A DNA stretch of 16,102 nucleotides, taken from Parvularcula sp. GTDB lineage: Bacteria; Pseudomonadota; Alphaproteobacteria; Caulobacterales; Parvularculaceae. The translations under genes were made by a program, and so were the position numbers. Numbering within the stretch: the stretch's first letter is position 1; each line of letters starts with the position of its first letter. The notes under the pieces were generated by a model. The model was not told the DNA's origin. It did no database searches and saw nothing but the letters and a program-made list of their open reading frames with translations. Positions 13,919 through 16,102 of the stretch are shown here, one piece after another. The stretch lies in NCBI GenBank assembly GCA_003506635.1, contig DNZB01000120.1:1-16102 (forward strand), given 5' to 3'.

Positions 13919-15208
13919 ATGGAATCATCACAATCGCCGATGATGGAGTCGTCATTGCGACGGCTTATAGAGACCTGGCGCGATGATCCTGGCGGGACTT
14001 ACCGGACCTGGTTTTTGTGGGAGGAGCGTCTCAAGAATTTCCGCTCCATCCGACGGGGAATCGCCGAAGTCGTGCGCGAAATCGACGAAGGGTCATTCGG
14101 CAATCTTTACAAAGGCTCATCGCTGGAAACGATCGTAAAATCGATTGCCGAGCAGCGCCAAATATTCAAAGGAGCGGATCACGCCTTTCTGTGGAAGCCA
14201 AAGCTTCGGATACCCGACATTTACGAGAATGTCGAAAACCAAAAGGCCTTCGGACGCTTCCTCGACGCTTGCGCGTGCTGTTCCACGGAAGAGCAGGTGT
14301 TGCAGCACATTCGGGAATTAGATCGGCGGAATATAAAAGGATTGGGCCCGGCGGCGGCAAATCTGCTGTATTTCCTCCATCCGACGCTTGCAGCGCCGTT
14401 CAACACCGCGATCGTGCGGGGTTTCAACGCGATAACGGGAGCGAAAGTGAAGTTAGGCCGCTGGGACGAATATCTCGCTATGCGTCTTGGAATGCTGCGA
14501 CTCAACTCGGATAACCAAAATCTGCTGTCGAACGATCTCGGCGCAATCGCCGGTCTTCTGTTCGACGTGGGCTCGGGCCGATATGCGGCGCCGCCGTTGC
14601 ACGGCGCACAGGCTTTGGCTGCATGGTCGGCGGATCTCGCGCGTGTTCGCGAGATCGCATCGGCGCCGGACAAAATCCAATCATCGCTGAGCGAAACCGA
14701 TCGGACCCACACCGAGATACAGGGATGGCTGCGCGATATCGGGCTTGGCCTCGGTTACGACGTTTGGGTCGCTGCAAACGATCGCAGCCGGGGCTATGCG
14801 GGGGGACGGCTGGCTGACGGTTGTTTGACGGAGCTTCCGACGCTTGCGGACATGTCGGGAGCCGACGCCGTCCGGCTGATCGACATTCTATGGATTAGCA
14901 GGGACGAAGGGGCGATTCGCGCCGCCTTCGAAGTCGAGCACACGACATCGATCTATTCCGGAATCGTGCGCATGCTCGACCTTGCGCTCGGCCCCTGCGG
15001 CCACATGCTGAAAGGGATGTTCCTCGTCGCGCCGGACGACCGCGAAGCGCAAATTCGCGCTCAAGTGGCGCGACCGGCGTTCGCCTCCGTCGCGGCCATG
15101 GATGTCCGCTACCTATCCTACAGCGAACTCGATCGTCATCGCGACGCAATCATCCGCTTCGGCGAAGGTCTCAAGGCCATCCGATCCATCGCCAAAGTGC
15201 TGAATTGA
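13919..15208 (+). CDS. Orphan protein with HhH-like segment and PD-(D/E)XK nuclease-like C-terminal domain
   Basis: A protein of about 429 residues. In the N-terminal half, IKGLGPAAANLLYFLHPTLA (about 139-158) followed by APFNTAIVRGFN resembles the helix-hairpin-helix region of DNA-glycosylase-type folds. The C-terminal part looks like a restriction-endonuclease-like core: HTEIQGWLRDIGLGLGYDVW (helix with Glu266), RLIDILWI (Asp322), AAFEVEHTTSIYSGIVRMLD (Glu338 and Glu340) and then a strand GMFLVAP. The D...E-x-E arrangement matches PD-(D/E)XK variants in which the Lys is replaced. The start at 13919 follows GAGGGG closely; ATG 13877 or GTG 13871 would add 14-16 residues. No methyltransferase or other defence gene is adjacent. 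A role in DNA cleavage, repair or defence is inference. Confidence 0.78.
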   Translation: MESSQSPMMESSLRRLIETWRDDPGGTYRTWFLWEERLKNFRSIRRGIAEVVREIDEGSFGNLYKGSSLETIVKSIAEQRQIFKGADHAFLWKPKLRIPDIYENVENQKAFGRFLDACACCSTEEQVLQHIRELDRRNIKGLGPAAANLLYFLHPTLAAPFNTAIVRGFNAITGAKVKLGRWDEYLAMRLGMLRLNSDNQNLLSNDLGAIAGLLFDVGSGRYAAPPLHGAQALAAWSADLARVREIASAPDKIQSSLSETDRTHTEIQGWLRDIGLGLGYDVWVAANDRSRGYAGGRLADGCLTELPTLADMSGADAVRLIDILWISRDEGAIRAAFEVEHTTSIYSGIVRMLDLALGPCGHMLKGMFLVAPDDREAQIRAQVARPAFASVAAMDVRYLSYSELDRHRDAIIRFGEGLKAIRSIAKVLN

Positions 15209-15346
15209 CCGAGGTCGTTTATTTCGGCGTCCGCATATCGCGCGCCGCCGCCTCTTCGCCTCTATCCTCAAATTGTGAATTTCGCACGGAACGCGGCGCA
15301 CTGCGCAGTTGATTTGTCGTTGATCAGAGGATGAATGGCGAAGCGG
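15209..15346. other. Convergent intergenic gap
   Basis: This separates the nuclease-like gene from the converging DUF3141 gene. AAATT-GTG-AATTT around 15270-15282 is a weak AT hairpin; no convincing terminator is seen. Confidence 0.3.
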
Positions 15347-16102
15347 TCATTCGGCGCGCTCCTTGCGCTGAAGCGGCGCGGCCTTGGGCCAGGCGAACCA
15401 GGAAGCTGACGTCGGCCAGTTGTAAAGCCAATTGAAGATCTGTTCGCCAGCGCTGTCGCGCGCCAGACGCCAGCGCCTAATCGCGGCTTCCGCGTCATCG
15501 ACGGCGCGACGCTCGGCTTCGATAAACGGATTGCGCGGATCTCGGCGCCGGCGCGACTTTTCCGCCAGCTCCGCCGCGGTCGCGACAATCGACATGAAGG
15601 GATTGAGCTTTTCTGAGAACATGTAACGCGAAGCCCGCATTGGATGCGCCCATCGAAGCGCCTCGGCGGCAACCGGATTGGAGCAGGCGCGAACCCAAGG
15701 ACTGAAGAACTTTGCGTAGAAACCCTCCGCCGCTTGAGACACTGCGTGGACGTTTTCGAACGCCCTTGCGGGAGAATCGAAAGACAAGTCCTCAACCAGT
15801 CTCGGTTCGAACCGAACCGAGTATTGATTTCGGTCGCAATCCGGATCTCCGGTCGGATTCTCGATCATCATTTCGTAAAGTCCCGGCGCCAGCGATTCGA
15901 TGTCGGCGATGTTCTCAAGGATCGCTCGGTGTTCGAAGCGGGCGACGTCCGCCGATACGAAAAGGCCGAGATGTCCCGCATGCTGATTGATGAGATAAAC
16001 GATGCGTTGCCCGGCGTCTTTCAGCTCCTTGGTCGATTCATATGTCGCCGGTATCCAGCCGAGCGCCTGATGAGGCGGCGTAATATTGTCGCCATAGGAG
16101 GC
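15347..16102 (-). CDS. DUF3141 domain protein, C-terminal part (runs off right edge)
   Basis: The last 251 codons of a large gene whose start lies beyond the right edge. The visible chain opens ASYGDNITPPHQALGWIPAT, followed by KELKDAGQRIVYLINQHAGH, LGLFVSADVARFEHRAILEN and SLAPGLYEMMIENPTGDPD, all typical of DUF3141 proteins. These are alpha/beta-hydrolase-fold relatives of polyhydroxyalkanoate synthases, usually 700-800 residues, with poorly known function. GDNITPP and HAGHLG correspond to the acid and His regions of the hydrolase fold. A helical C-terminal segment (VSQAAEGFYAKFFSPWVRAC onward) follows and ends QRKERAE. Some family members continue with a further C-terminal module, so this may be a short form. 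Confidence 0.88.
   Translation of the reverse strand, partial: ASYGDNITPPHQALGWIPATYESTKELKDAGQRIVYLINQHAGHLGLFVSADVARFEHRAILENIADIESLAPGLYEMMIENPTGDPDCDRNQYSVRFEPRLVEDLSFDSPARAFENVHAVSQAAEGFYAKFFSPWVRACSNPVAAEALRWAHPMRASRYMFSEKLNPFMSIVATAAELAEKSRRRRDPRNPFIEAERRAVDDAEAAIRRWRLARDSAGEQIFNWLYNWPTSASWFAWPKAAPLQRKERAE

Noticed and set aside
13621..13920. Minus-strand frame of 99 codons opposite the CACPC gene end
   Set aside because: It overlaps a better-supported gene, has no clear ribosome site, and no family is recognised; a small real gene is not fully excluded.
15268..15346. Possible frameshifted continuation of the DUF3141 protein past its stop
   Set aside because: The out-of-frame tail shows no family-like sequence, and the in-frame stop gives a reasonable helical end.
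1..16102. CRISPR arrays, tRNA or rRNA genes, insertion sequences
   Set aside because: I saw no regularly spaced repeats, no cloverleaf or ribosomal RNA motifs, and no transposase-like protein on either strand.

Overview
The window is a GC-rich stretch of bacterial chromosome or megaplasmid dominated by metal-resistance and metal-sensing genes. Protein styles (DUF3141 protein, DUF411 and DUF4198 secreted proteins, CzcCB efflux, a YnfA-type membrane protein, a CnrYXH-type sigma locus) and codon use suggest an alphaproteobacterium of the order Hyphomicrobiales. A methanotroph-like or other metal-exposed soil or water organism is possible, but no marker gene in the window proves the genus.

Left part (1-4334). 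A minus-strand operon runs off the left edge: a His-rich CzcI-like secreted protein, the outer-membrane channel CzcC, and the start of the lipoprotein adaptor CzcB. Next comes ynfA (plus), fully overlapped antisense by the tail of a minus-strand cation-diffusion-facilitator-like transporter. A CadR/PbrR-type MerR regulator follows. On either side of the regulator gene is a nearly identical promoter with a 19-bp spacer and a CTACAG-type dyad: one faces the transporter, the other faces an isoprenylcysteine-methyltransferase-like membrane protein. This looks like a compact metal-inducible regulon.

Middle part (4335-9801). A three-gene overlapping locus encodes a CnrY-like membrane anti-sigma factor, a CnrX-like periplasmic metal sensor with all five expected ligand positions, and a CnrH-like ECF sigma factor. 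A convergent small lipoprotein follows. Then come a CopC-CopD fusion for copper uptake or handling, a DUF411 copper-binding-type protein with a CGCC motif, a DUF4198 secreted protein, and what looks like a broken N-terminal remnant of a CzcD-type transporter.

Right part (9802-16102). A visibly lower-GC minus-strand block holds an AraC-type regulator, a sterol-desaturase/fatty-acid-hydroxylase family membrane di-iron enzyme and a membrane-anchored epoxide-hydrolase-like enzyme. It looks like an acquired lipid or small-molecule module unrelated to metals. A roughly 600-bp stretch without a convincing gene then ends in a cluster of DNA symmetry elements (long stem-loop, tandem 10-mer, 12-bp palindrome) just before a small secreted protein with a CACPC motif. 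After it lie an orphan protein joining a helix-hairpin-helix-like segment to a PD-(D/E)XK nuclease-like domain, and the 3' part of a DUF3141 gene that leaves the window on the right.

Working picture: the sigma/anti-sigma/sensor locus and the MerR regulator give two parallel layers of metal sensing over RND efflux, an inner-membrane transporter and periplasmic copper proteins. Which genes each regulator controls is inferred from position and, for MerR, from visible operators.
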